Assembly (NCBI RefSeq): GCF_036711975.1
Contig: NC_091972.1
Coordinates: forward strand, 35,593,001 to 35,657,000
Length of the DNA stretch: 64,000 nt
Direction: 5' to 3'
Source of the DNA: Onthophagus taurus
Lineage: Eukaryota; Arthropoda; Insecta; Coleoptera; Scarabaeidae
Below the pieces are notes generated by a model, which was not told the origin of the DNA, ran no database searches, and worked only from the letters and a program-made list of their open reading frames with translations. The position numbers and the translations under genes are program-made. How positions within the stretch are numbered: the stretch's first letter is position 1; each line of letters opens with the position of its first letter. Below are positions 31,421 to 45,300 of this stretch, piece after piece.

Positions 31421-32670
31421 TACTCCTACAAATATTGGAATTTAGAGATTATTAATGGTTTTTCTGGCAACATATCAGCTTCTCTGGATATACTACACTG
31501 TAATACACATTTTATGTTGAAAAATATTTTAAATATTTCAATTGTTTAAAACTACAGGAATAATTTTTTCGTGACTTAAGTTAATTTTTAAAAAAACTGG
31601 TTTTTCAAGTGTGTATTTCAAAATTTCAATAATACATTTGGCATACAAATTATGTTAAAAACTTCTTTGTTTTATAACCTTTCAAATGAGGTATCAAGCA
31701 GGGCTAAATGTTTTTCCAATTGGCTAATAATAAAGGAAGGATGTACAATTTTGACAACTTACCCAAAGTTAAAAAAATTTTAATTAAAAAACACAGTCAG
31801 CAAATGGTAGTAAAATTGAGAATTGATTACTCCAGTACTGGTTTTATTGGAACTAAAAGTAACTTTCATTCAAAAAACCATAAAAATTAAGCAATTTTAT
31901 GTGTCACATTAACATCAACAAAAAGAAAGTAAAGGTATATAAAGTTAGGGTATATAACTCATTGCCTAATTCTAACTAAAAAACTTATAACTACAAGTCT
32001 GCATCAAAAACTGCACTTCCTAATACATGCAAGAGCCATTTTCCTGATTTCTGATCTTATTATCATCATGCTGATGGATTCGAATTGGAGGACCTCATGA
32101 AAGAAAGACACTAAGGATGAATTAATAGAAAAAATCAAAAATGAAGCATCTGTTTTAAAAACGCAAATTACAAATAAGATAACAAGATTGGAATCAGGAA
32201 GAGGACTTATGCTTGTATTGGGAATAGAGGTGTAGTTTTTGAGGTGGACTTGTAGTTTTTATTAGATAGAATTAGACAACACATTATTACCTTTGTGTAC
32301 TTCATTTTGTTTATGTTAATGTGACACAAAATCGCTTAATTTTTATGGTTTTTTGAATGATGGTTATTTTTAGTTCCAATAAAGTAAGTACTGAAGTAAT
32401 CAATTCCCAGTTTTACTAATTTTTGCTAGCTGTAAAAATTGTATTCCCTCCAAATATTTGTTTACTCAATGATTGATAGCTAAATGCTTAATGATGTTAA
32501 ACATTAACCTCAGGATTTATTGTATTCATGATTTAACGTTTTTTAGTTCTTATAAGTTAAAATATTTTTCAACTTAAAATGTGTATTAGCGTGCAGTCTA
32601 TCCAGAGAAGTCGATATGTTGCCAAAGAAACTATTATTAATCTCTAAATACCAATATTTCTAGGAGTATG
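31421..32670. repeat. 1.25-kb long inverted repeat
   Basis: Left-arm segments 31421-31540 and 31790-31917 match the reverse complement of 32560-32670 and 32310-32440. Examples are TACTCCTA..AAATATTGG at the tips, and GTTAATGTGACACA with TTTTTATGGTTTTTTGAATG near the centre. The right arm lacks about 150 bp present in the left. The 390-bp loop has no recognised coding sequence. The family is unknown. Confidence 0.7.
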
Positions 32671-33394
32671 TACAAAAACCAAAAGATTGAAATAATTCCT
32701 ATACTATTCAACTTTGTAAAAGGCATATTTGGTTTAATCAATTGCAAATGAGCTACCAGTCATCCTGTATATTAAGAGATTGTAAAATATTAAATTTTTA
32801 ACAACTTTGTTAAAAAAGAAACGCATGGAGTATATCCACATCAATAAAATGTGTATAAAGTTGTAAAAGATATAAAAACTATGATTATATTTATCGTTAA
32901 GTAATACCCACCTTTAAATTATTCACAATAAAACAAATTCACATTACAAGATTAAAATAAATACAACTTAAAACAATTCTATGTTATACGATGCCGATCA
33001 CGCGAAGAGATTCTTCAGTTATAAGAAAACCGTTGCAATTCAAGAAATTTAAAGGGGCAATAACGAATTCCCATTGGTTATCAAGAAAGTTACTAAAACT
33101 ATATTAATAAAAATCCCTAACATACCCAATTCATATTCCACAAATTCTGTATTCCATTTAATATAAATAGGTTCATCCAATTTAAAATTGAATAGTTATT
33201 TAGAATATTTCATAGAAAATATTGATTTGACTTTAATTGTCAAATTGACACTATTAAAAATAAATTTAATGCCAATCGCATAAAATGAAAATATCTATAT
33301 TTTGACGTAGTGTTTATGGCGGGAAATAAATACAATTTGGGTTATGTCAGGTTATGTTGTGTCAGGTTAGGGTGCAACAGATGATTTTTTAGAG
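32671..33394. promoter_or_regulatory. Upstream region of DNA polymerase epsilon
   Basis: AT-rich intergenic sequence ending in the 5' UTR of the polymerase gene. About 33305-33395 is less AT-rich (GGCGGGAAATAAA, GGTTATGTCAGGTTATGTTG). GGCGGGAA at about 33319 resembles an E2F site, which would fit an S-phase gene. That reading is inference from a short motif. Confidence 0.4.
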
Positions 33395-36300
33395 ATGAAT
33401 TTGCAAAATTCTGGAAAATATAGAAAGGAAAAGCCCGAGAGGCAAGGGCAAGAATTAAAAGAAAATGTTCAAAAACCTGGGTTTAGGTATATTTAATATA
33501 ATAAATTAAACAATTAATTTAATTTTTTTTTGTTTTAAAGGGAGGAAAGTTCAGAATACAGAGTTAAGCAAGTTATTGAAAACGACAATATCGATAACAA
33601 ATATGGATTTAAACGCATTAAAGAACCATGTGAAAGGACAGGGTTTCTACTTAATATGCATGCTGTACGTAGTTTTTCTTAATTCCTGTTTTTTATATTG
33701 TTCGGAAGACAATAAGATCTAATTTATTATGTATATATATTTTAATTGTTTAGTCGGAAATGTTAGATGAAGATAAACATCTTATTGCAACTGTTGATTA
33801 TTATTTCATGGAGGAAGATGGTTCTAGGTTTAAGGTATCATATCCTTTTCAACCTTATTTTTACATTCTGGTGCCAAAGCCTGTTATTGAGGAGGTATCT
33901 CAGTTTTTAATGAAAAAGTACTCTGGAACTATTTCTAAAATTGAAGTCAGTTTAAAAGAAGATTTGGATTTGGTAGGTTTATTAAAGTGTATTTGAATTA
34001 GAGCCGACAGAAGCGAACAAACAAATTCATTCATTTACACCAGCATGGGGAACAAAACAGAAATGAATGAACTAATTCGTGTTCCTGCAAGTTCCAAAGC
34101 TTATTCTTAAATAATTCAAAGGAAGTAAGTGTTGTTTTAGAAACGAATGAATTCACTGCATTTCCTTTCTTGACAAATAAGAAAACACTTCATTAAATAG
34201 AATTATATAGAAAGGAACCATGTTTATGGAACCCAAAATCAAAATTGTACAAAACATTAAATAAAAGATGGGTGTATGGAATAGAATCTCTACTTTTTAC
34301 TTTTTTTCCCTCTTTTTTTGTTGAAAGTTCAGCAATAACTATAATACTAGCGTCGCTAAGTAAAATATCTGTCCATATAATGATATTTTAACAAAATTAA
34401 GAACAAATGGATGAACTGGCTTGTAGAGAACAAGCAAAACACTTGCAAATTCGTTCGCTTTTGTTCGCTTTAATTTTAATACACCTTTATATGTGTAGAT
34501 TAAAACACTTTTTTTAATTGTAAGAAAAAGTTTTGTGTCATTAAAATTTCTAATGAAACTTATTAACCAGCTATTTGTAGAGCTAAACTTACATTTTTGA
34601 TAAATTATACATTAATATATGAAATAGCCACATGAGAATGTTCATCCCATAATAGCTCTTTAAAAGTAGTTAGTCAAATGAAAATCTCAGATAAAAAGAA
34701 CTAATTTTACAGGAAAAAAAAGAATCATTTTTTTCACAAAGCAAACCCAGAGTGGACTTTTAGTATTTTTGTATATATGAAGTAGTGGTGGAACGAATAT
34801 TCGGCGACTATCCAGTATCTGGCCTATCTGGCCATTTTTTAAAATCCGGCTGGATACCAGATAGTTACCAAATATCCGGCTTTGGCCGGATTAAAAACCT
34901 ATTACTTAGTACTCCACCATTCACAGGAATTAATATCTCTTTTAGGTGTTGGACACTTTAGATAATAATCAAGTTCAACCTCAATAGGACTTTTTTCATT
35001 GAATACAACTTTATTTATATTAGGTTTGTCTTTAGCAAAGTCATTGTAACAATCGCAATACGATATATAAAATCTCTTGTTGCAGTTACGTCTAGTTTTC
35101 TTCTCTTTGCTTGCAATTCATTATCACATTCACTACTAACAGAACTGTCGGTGTTATCACTTTCGATTATTAATTAAAGTATCCTCTTTTTAATGCAAAA
35201 ACCCGTTTTGAAAAATCACTTTCAGTTCTTGAGAAATATTATTTTTGAAATGATCGAGAATTTTTTCGAATTTTATAATTTTCGCCGATTAAGTTTTAAA
35301 AATTCGTATAAAATCAATTTCTTGGAATATGAGTATGAAAATTTCCCAAAGTGCTAATAAAAGTGTCCTCTTTTCAATGAACAAACCCGTTTTGAAAAAT
35401 AGCTTTTAGTTTTTGAGAAAACAATATTGGAAGTTTTGATAAAATTTTCGATGTTGCAATTTTTATCAATAACTTGCAAAATTGGCTATAAAATTCATTT
35501 CTTAAAGGATCTTTGTTGAAATATCGCCAATTATTAATTAAAGTATCCTCTTTTTAGAGTTGCTTCGTTAGTTAATTCAGCATCAAATAAGTTCATTTTG
35601 TATCTTGGATCCAAATAAGTTGATAAATCTTATCAGCTTTCTTATTAATTTCATTTTTGTTCAAATATCGCAATAATGTGGCAATGTAGGGTATCACTTC
35701 AGCAAAATCACTATCCGTTCCGTCCTAATATGAAGTATATAAATAGAAAGTTCTGTTCTTACCTTTCCAGGTTACCAATATTATACATAACCATCCAAAA
35801 CAAATTCATACATTTCAACATCTTCTCTCAATATCATTCATAATCAACCCCATCTCATTTAATCATTGTTCTAGATACCTGACAAATCATCCTTCACTTT
35901 CCTTAAAATAACTTCTGAAACCTCTTAACATTATTCTTCCACCTCCTTAACTCCGTAACCTGAGATTATTTTATGCTTATGATGATCAGGCAGATATTTT
36001 TTTTCTCATTGCAGCATCAAACTATTTTGCATGCAGAGCATCTCAATAAGGTTGAGATTTTTAATTCCACAATTAATAAACGGAAATTTTAACATAAGTA
36101 ATATAAATAACCCAATATACATCCCTATAAGAAAAGTTTACATTTACTGGATCTAAAAAAATTTTCTTGCTTGTTATTTGCGTAATATACTTTTCCCATG
36201 CTTGTACAATATTTGGATATGTGCTATCTAAGGATACTATACGACATTCTTACCTTTCAATTTGAAAAATTTTATTTGAATTAAATCTGTAGTCAAAATG

Positions 36301-39300
36301 TCCATTCTTCAAACATATATCTTCAATCAAATTATTACAAGTTCACTTTCTAGCTGTTCTAATACTACTCATGTGAATCTTTTCTAAAGGATAGATGTAT
36401 AAAGTTTATCAAAGTATATAACATCTTGTTTTGATTGTTGAATTTTTCCATTTCCAAGACAATAGATTAATAATTTTTTTTTCTTTGATACATATCAATT
36501 TACAAAAAAATATAACTTAGTTTGCGCAAGCCTAACCACGTTTAATTGATTTCATTGGGTTCAAGAAATCATCGATGATTTCTCTCTTATGCCTTTGTAA
36601 TAGAAACTACAAATTGAATTCAGTTCTGGACATTGATCTGAATTTTTAAAGTTTGTTTTTATAGTTTGTTGGAATTTTTACGTTGTTATCATGAGATTGG
36701 TATCAAATCTTAACATTTTCGCAGTATCTTACACTACATATACTTTAAAAACTAGAGGACTAACGGGGAGTATATTCATATTCTTCGTTAATTGCAAACT
36801 TTTTCGGCTTTAACAAAGTACGAATTGTAGAATGATGATTATATATTTTCGAAATAGAAGAATGACTAAACAATTTTTTTGATACGTTATGTTTACATGA
36901 CAAAGGAACTGCACGCACAAATGTAACAACTATTTTGCCAATACATTTTATCACAGAAAACTTGTAATTTGGCATCGTTAGTCATGTATTATTGTTATAA
37001 AAAAGATGGAGATCTTAGAAGATGTTGAGTAACAACAAGATCTTAATCCGAAAACCATCTAGTTAAACCATATTTTATCTTATGTTCCACACCAGTCTCT
37101 CTCAAAGATGGCGATAACGCCCTATTATGGGCACTAGAGTCCAACAGGGGGTAGTAAAGGCCACAGAAAAAATTAGGGGGTGTTGAAGCGGTTTAGAGGG
37201 GCGATGGCTGAGTTTTGTAATGACAAAGAAATTGCCTTGTAGAGTATTTTATCAGCTACCACGTCTATGACAGGGTGGTACAAAGGCTTCATAGCGCACT
37301 TAAAAATGATTACTGTAACATGTCATCAAAGTAGTTAATATAATCCGAAACAGCTCTTTAAATGACAGATTATTTAATCAGCTTTGTGTTGCTAATGATA
37401 AAGATTTCGATCAATTGCTCTTTTATAGAGATGTACGTTGGCATCAAGAGGTACTTGTTTTACAATCTGTTTAACTCTGTGATAGAATTCTTGGAAAACA
37501 AAGATACAGAATTACAGGAGAACCTCATCACATCAAAAAATAATGTTGCGTACTTGACAGATCTGTATAAATTGTTTAATGATATCAATCTCTAACTTTA
37601 AGATGACGACCTTGTTAAAACAAAAAATAGTAGTAATCTTGTAGAAAAGTTTGACAGCTCATTCATATTTCAAATTTCATGTTGATTCGACAAGTACTTT
37701 TGGAGATATTAAGCTGGTTCCATACTTAATAATTCTTGCATAACAATATAATCCAACAACTTGAATTTAATCCATTATAAAATATTTTTTAATAGTTTTT
37801 TGTGTAATTACAGTTTCTTTACTAAGAGAAAATTAAAGTTGTAATTAATGTTTTAGCCCAATCACTTGATAGGATTAAAGCAACAATACTTAAAATTATC
37901 ATTTTCAAATCAATCTGATATGATAAAAGTTCGAAGAGAAATTTTATCAGTTGTAAGAAAAAATCGAAAAAAGGATCCCGGAAGTGAATTTTATACAGAA
38001 TTATTAGCGAACGCGTTGGGAGCTCAAGATGAAGATGTGCACACAAAAAATTCTACGAACCGTTTAGAATGCATACTGGATATTAGGTAAATTGTTAAAA
38101 AAAATCTATTTATTTGTTTCATTCATTTATTTTAGGGAATACGACGTTCCTTACCACATTCGGGTATCAATAGATTTAAAAATATTTTGTGGGTCATGGT
38201 ATACAATAAAAATAAAAGGTCAATTTATCGAACCGGCAATAACACTCCGTCCGGATTTAATTGAACGCCCTGAACCAATCGTTTTAGCTTTCGATATAGA
38301 AACCACAAAGCTTCCATTAAAATTCCCCGATTCGAACACCGATCAAATCATGATGATTTCTTACATGATCGATGGTCAAGGATATTTAATAACGAACAGA
38401 GAAATTGTTTCGCATGATATCGACGACTTTGAATTTACACCCCGACCGGAATTTGAGGGCAAATTTACAATTTTCAACGAAGATAACGAAGTTAAGCTTT
38501 TACAAAAATTTTTCGATCACATTTTGGACGTACGGCCGCACATTTTTGTTACTTATAACGGCGATTTTTTCGATTGGCCCTTTGTTGAGAATAGAGCTGC
38601 CGTTTATAATATGGATATGAAGCAAGAAATTGGATTTTTTAAGGATAGGGAAGGGGTGTATACGAGTCGACCTGCGATGCATATGGATTGTTTTTGTTGG
38701 GTGAAAAGAGATTCATATTTACCGGTGGGATCACATGGTTTAAAAGCTGTTTGTAAAGCTAAATTAAGGTAGGATTAACTTCAAATTGAGTTAAGTGGTT
38801 AATTTTTTTTTGTTAGATATAATCCTGTAGAGTTAGATCCTGAAGAGATGTGCCCATTAGCCGCCTCAAATCCACAAATTTTAGCAAGTTATTCAGTCTC
38901 TGATGCTGTGGCTACTTATTATTTGTACATGCAATATGTACACCCATTCATTTTTGCGTTATGTACGATTATTCCATGTGAACCTGATGAAGTCTTGCGT
39001 AAAGGATCTGGTACAACAAATTATTTGATTCTTTTTTTATTTTTTTTTGTCATTTTTTATTCTATTTCAGGAACTTTATGTGAATCATTATTAATGGTAC
39101 AAGCATTCCAAGGTAATATAATTTTCCCAAACAAAGAAGAGAGCGTTTTTAATAAATTAACCGACGATGGACACGTTTTAATACAAGAAACTTACGTTGG
39201 TGGACACGTTGAAGCGTTAGAATCGGGCGTATTCCGCGCGGATATTCCGTGTCGATTTCGCATGGTTCCTGATGCCATTGACAAACTCATTTCTGAACTT

Positions 39301-42300
39301 CCAAGGACGTTAAAACATACCATAGAAGTTGAGGAAGGAGTACCAATAGATCAAGTTACTAACATTGCTGAAGTCGAAAGCGAAATAACTCAAAAATTAA
39401 CCGCATTAAAAGTAATTTTAATTAACGTTGTTTTGATTATATTTAATTAAAATTTTTTAAAGGAACATCCTATGAGATTGGAGAGACCACTAATTTATCA
39501 TTTAGATGTTGGTGCTATGTATCCAAACATCATTTTAACCAATCGTTTGCAGCCATGTGCTATGGTTGATGAAACTATGTGTGCTGCTTGTGATTTTAAT
39601 AAACCTAATGCTTCATGTCAAAGAAACATGGCTTGGATGTGGAGAGGAGAACATAGTAAGTAGATTATTGTTGTTAATTAAAACTAATTAATGTATAAAT
39701 TGTTTTGAGAAATAATATCATTATAATAACAAAGTTGTATAGAAATTATCAAAAGTTAAAGCATAGATTAGGTGGCAAAACTTCTTGTGTGATACCACTA
39801 CGTCTACTATTTTACTTGTTAGGGAAAGGTTCGTACTTGATTTCACCATGTTTACCTGATTTTTCTCATATTATCCAAATATGAAGTTTCTTGGACTTGG
39901 AAGGGTATTACTAAAGATGTGTTCTTTTGACTACACACCCCAGCCCCTGCAAATATTATCTATTCAGAAAATTTACCACTGCTTCTAGGTTTTTCTAGAG
40001 AACCTAGAAGCAGTTATAACCCTTATATGATAATATGGTTGGTGCAATGAACCTATCAGCTATTTTGCGTTCCTTACTTTTTTAGTAATAAGATGAAAGG
40101 CAATAGGAAACAAAAAAGTTTTAAAATTTGTGGAGAGGGTGGCAATCAACCCGCGACTAAGATAAAATTCCTTCTAAGCGAAGAGTGACTTGCTTTACAA
40201 TTGACTTGTGCTAGTGATGACAAATCTTCTAACTCTATCTAACTGAAATAGATAAGCGAAGAAACATAAATTTTTGTTCAGGTGGAGAACAAAACATCAA
40301 TTCAAATAGGCGTTAACAGACGAAACATTACACCAGCGCAAATTCATTGTTCTTATTTGAAAACCAAGACACGCCAATATCTTTCTTGTCCTCGTGCCTG
40401 ATGAATATTTCCTCTGGTTGTTGTGCGTTATTGTGGTGCAATTGTTATACGCTAAGATGTACCGCTAAATTATAAAAATTGAAAGAAATAGTTCTTTGCT
40501 GGAAGTCTGCAGAAATATTACAAAAAGTGGCAACGAAGTAGGAGTTGTTAATCACACTATTATGCAAATCCTCGCGTTAATGAACAAGTTGTAACTTGAT
40601 CACTATACCGATTAGAAGTTTGTGAAATAGCGATAGTTGTAGAAAATTATAGAAGTCACGTTAAAGTTTAACATTGTCCAACCGAGTGAATTATTTGCAA
40701 GCCTGATAAAGCAAACCATTTGAAACCATTTACAAAGCTAACTAATATTTGAGAATGCCATTTGGTCTCTGGAGAGAAATATTGTTGGTTTAGTTTATTT
40801 ATTTGAGTTAAAATTGATTAAATCCATGTTACCAGTGAAGAAATAAATGGTCAAAAATGAAAGACAGTTTCAATGTACTTTAACTGGTTGTAAAATTTTT
40901 ATTTTTCGTCTGACTAGTTTCGCCTTATAGGCATCTTCAGAGACTCTACGTTGAGAAATATTTGTTTTACAATATTGTACTAATCCAAACTTAAACTAAT
41001 TAAAAGTTTACAACAATTTCTTACTTGTTAAAAATGTGAAGTTACATCCATCTTATCAATCATCATTTACAACCCGTTAAAGCACATTGAAACTGTCTTT
41101 CATTTTTGACCATTCAGTTTATTTGGATGATATTTTAATATGTAAAAAGTTATGATGTTTTTTAACGATATTGTTCCAAAAACATTTTGATTTATGAGGC
41201 TAGAGGATATATTTCTAAAAAATTTATATGATATATTGCTTCAAATACAGCTTTACCATTTTCAGTTTAGCAAGGACTACGTTCTTTTTTGTTTAAAGTC
41301 TTAATCAGATAGTTTTGGCAGAATTAATGACGTTAAATTTAAGAAAGGTGAAATCATGTCAAGTTGCGCTTAGTAATAAAAACTTGTTTACATCGTTTAC
41401 AGTAATTTGCTAGTTTCTTTGAATTATTTTCGTAACTAAAATTAGAATTGCCCAACTGTGTCTATAAGTTGATTGGACGGGGTACTGATATCATCCCTTT
41501 TCTTCTTCCACTTGTTTTAGAGCTATTAGTCTGTAAAATACTGAATTAGTAGTGTTTTCGTATTTTAATCTTTGTCATGTTACCTGTGTTTAGGATTTCG
41601 ATTACTTTTACAATGTTGGATGGGGTTCCTTTCTGAAATAGTATCCTCAGAATGTCTGCTAGGCGTACTCTGTCGAAGTATTGTTAAATTGTATTGATTT
41701 TTCTTTTAGCTGTTTGATAATAAATAAAGCTTCCGTTGTTGACATATTTTTTTTCTAAATGCTTGTTGCTCTTCTCTATATTCAATTCGCGCTGCTAACT
41801 TCTTTTTCAAATTGTTTATAAACAATTTCATTGTTATACGTAGAACGATTATTTCTCTCTATTCTCTATAGTTTTCTAGGCACATCTTTTATCCCTTTTT
41901 GATAATATAATAATGCACCCATGACAATCTTCTGGCATTGGCGATGAACTCAAGATATAAAAAGAACAATTTTTCATTAAATTTCTTTCCTCTATTTTTT
42001 AAACGCTTTTGTTTCCTCAGTTTTTCATCCAATTCTTCTTCACTGATTGTTATTTTGTGTTGTTTCATATTCATCTATTTTAGATGTTTCTTGAGTACAA
42101 CAATTATATGTATATTGTTGGAAATAAATCTCCCATGTTTCTGACGGGATGCCATTTGATTGGAAATGTTCTTTTGTTGTCAGCAGTTTTCTACGTCACA
42201 TTTGTCTGTTATATTAGTGTTTTGTAGTTTATGTGCTAAACTGCTCTCGTACTGTTTGCGCGTATTTCCACTGATGGTGATTCTGTGTTGGATTTTTCTA

Positions 42301-45300
42301 CACTAGTGGTTCTGGGTGGGTTGTTCCTTTGTTATTTTGCGATATAACAATAAAATAATTGCATTATTATTTTTGCATTGTTAGCCATTTCCAAAACTCA
42401 AGACATAATTAAATTTGTAAATTTGTTAAGTTAATTTAATATAAAATTTTATTAATAATTTTCTTAAGTGCCTGCTTCACGAAGTGAATATCATAGAATT
42501 CAACAACAATTAGAGACGGAAAAGTTTCCACCACAATTTCCAGGAGAACCACAAAGAGCTTTTCATCAGCTACCTAAAAAGGAGCAATCTGAGCACGAGA
42601 AGAAACGTTTGCAATTGTACTGTAGGAAAGCGTATAAGAAAATTAAAATAACTAGGGTTGAAGAGAAAGTTACCACAATATGTCAAAAAGAAAATTCTTT
42701 TTATGTTGATACAGTTAGAGCTTTCAGAGATAGAAGGTGAGTTAACCAAATAAAAGTTTTAGTTTGATGACTAATTTTTATCTTAGATATGAATATAAAG
42801 GCTTATCGAAAAAAGCTAAACAAGATGTTACGAAAGCTATTAAAACTGGGGACGCATCTGAAATAAAATACGCAAAAAATCGCGAAGTTTTGTACGATTC
42901 ATTACAATTGGCTCATAAATGCATTTTAAATTCATTTTATGGATACGTAATGAGAAAAGGGTAAATCATAACTACATAAAAACTTCAATTATTTATTAAA
43001 TTTTTATAGCGCACGATGGCACAGTATGGAAATGGCAGGAATTGTATGTTATACCGGAGCTCATATTATAATGAGAGCCAGAGAAATAATCGAACAAATC
43101 GGACGTCCCTTAGAATTGGACACTGATGGGATTTGGTGCATTCTTCCAGCATCTTTTCCCGAAAATTTCACCATCCTTACAACTCACGAAAAGAAAAAGA
43201 AATTTTGTATTTCTTACCCTAACGCGATTTTAAACGCTATGGTTAAAGAATACTTTACAAACGACCAATACCACGAATTAGTTAATCCTGAAACTTTAGA
43301 GTACATTCAAAAAAGTGAAAATTCAATTTTCTTTGAAGTGGATGGACCTTACAAAGCCATGGTTCTACCCGCATCTAAAGAGGAAGGAAAAAAATTAAAA
43401 AAACGTTATGCTGTCTTTAATTTCGATGGGTCATTAGCCGAATTAAAAGGGTACAATTTAATTTTACTTTAAATCTTAATATAAGAGTGCTTATAATATA
43501 TTTTTAGTTTTGAAGTAAAACGTAGAGGTGAATTACAATTAATAAAAAATTTCCAATCGTCCGTATTTGAGGCGTTTTTAAAAGGCGATTCTTTGGAATC
43601 TTGTTACGCCTCAGTAGCTCAAATAGCAAATTATTGGTTGGATGTTTTATATTCGCATGGTAAACACATGCCTGATTCTGAATTGTTCGATTTAATTTCG
43701 GAAAATAGGTCGATGTCGAAGAAATTGGAGGAGTATGGTGCTCAAAAAAGTACTTCGATAAGCACCGCGAAACGACTGGCTGAGTTTTTAGGTGATCAAA
43801 TGGTTAAAGATGCTGGATTAGCGTGTAAATATGTTATTTCGAGGAAACCTGAAGGTGCACCAGTCACAGAAAGGTAAAATATCTTTTTAATTAATTTTAA
43901 ATTTCTTTTTTTTTGATATTTAATGATTATTTTTTAGAGCAATTCCCTTAGCTATATTCCAAACTGAAGCGGCTGTTCAAAAACATTTTTTAAGAAAATG
44001 GTTAAAAGATAATTCACTTTCTGATATTAATATAAGGGATGTTCTAGATTGGGATTATTATATAGAAAGATTGGGAGGTACCATACAAAAAATTATTACA
44101 ATTCCAGCCGCAATGCAAGGTGTAAGTTAACTTATAAGAAACAAAATTTCTTCATTTTAATGTTTGAAATAGATTTCAAATCCAGTTCCAAGAATTCGTC
44201 ACCCAGATTGGCTTCATAAACAAGTATTAGAACGAAACGATACCCACAAACAAAGACGTATAGATGATATGTTTCAAATTTGTCCAAAACCCCAAAACAC
44301 TTCAATGTCAGTAGATATCGAAGATACAGCTTCTTCTTCTTTATCATCTACATTTAAAAGACCTGTGGCGACTGTAAAGAAACGAAAACGAAGACCTGAG
44401 AATGAGTTTGAAGATGTTGATTTATCGAAAAGTTGGAAAGAAGTTCTTGGGAATCCGCCACCTATAGGAACAACAAGAGTAATTTTTTCACGAAATTGTA
44501 CTGTTGTGTTTTTATGTGGTTTTTATTCTACAGGAAGAACAAATGGAATGGTTGCAATTTCAAAAAAGAAAGTGGAGGTATCAGATTTATCAGAAAAATA
44601 ATGGGGTTCAAAAAACGAAGCGACAAAAACACAGTGTGGTGAGAACGTCGCAGAATATATTGGGTTCGTTTTTACATAAAGCTCAACGGACGCTGGTTAT
44701 GTGCCCATGGCAAATTATTCAAATTGCTTCGACTTCAACTCCAGGGGAATATAAATTGTGGGCACTTGTAAGTTTCAATTTAGTAAATTTTTCATAAAAT
44801 TGAAAACTTACTATTAATGTGAACCTTTACTTTATCTTATAGGTTGAAAACGAATTGCACATGGTTAAGCTACTCGTCCCTAGAATATTTTATGCTAACT
44901 TACGAGTTCCCAAATGTGCTGATGAAGGTGCAATTTTCAAGAAATGTAATCGCACTCTACCAAGATCTAGACCAAGTTATAATTTGTATATGTACACTGT
45001 ACCTGAAGAAACCTATCAAGAATTTGGAAAGTAAGTTAGTTTTTAATAGTACCTAAGTGCAAAGTAATACAAAAGTAGTAGAAAATTATACTTTCAAAGT
45101 GGTGGATGTTAACAATCTCTTTAAGAGTAATGTCCTTGTTTATAGATAATAGATATACCTAGTTATCCAACCGGTCGAGTTGTAAAAGAACTCAGAATAA
45201 AAGATTAATTGAATTTATGTGATTGAACACGAAATTGTTTAACATATAAAATATTTAATTACATTAAACATTACATCTAAATATTTAAAAAAATGTCTGT

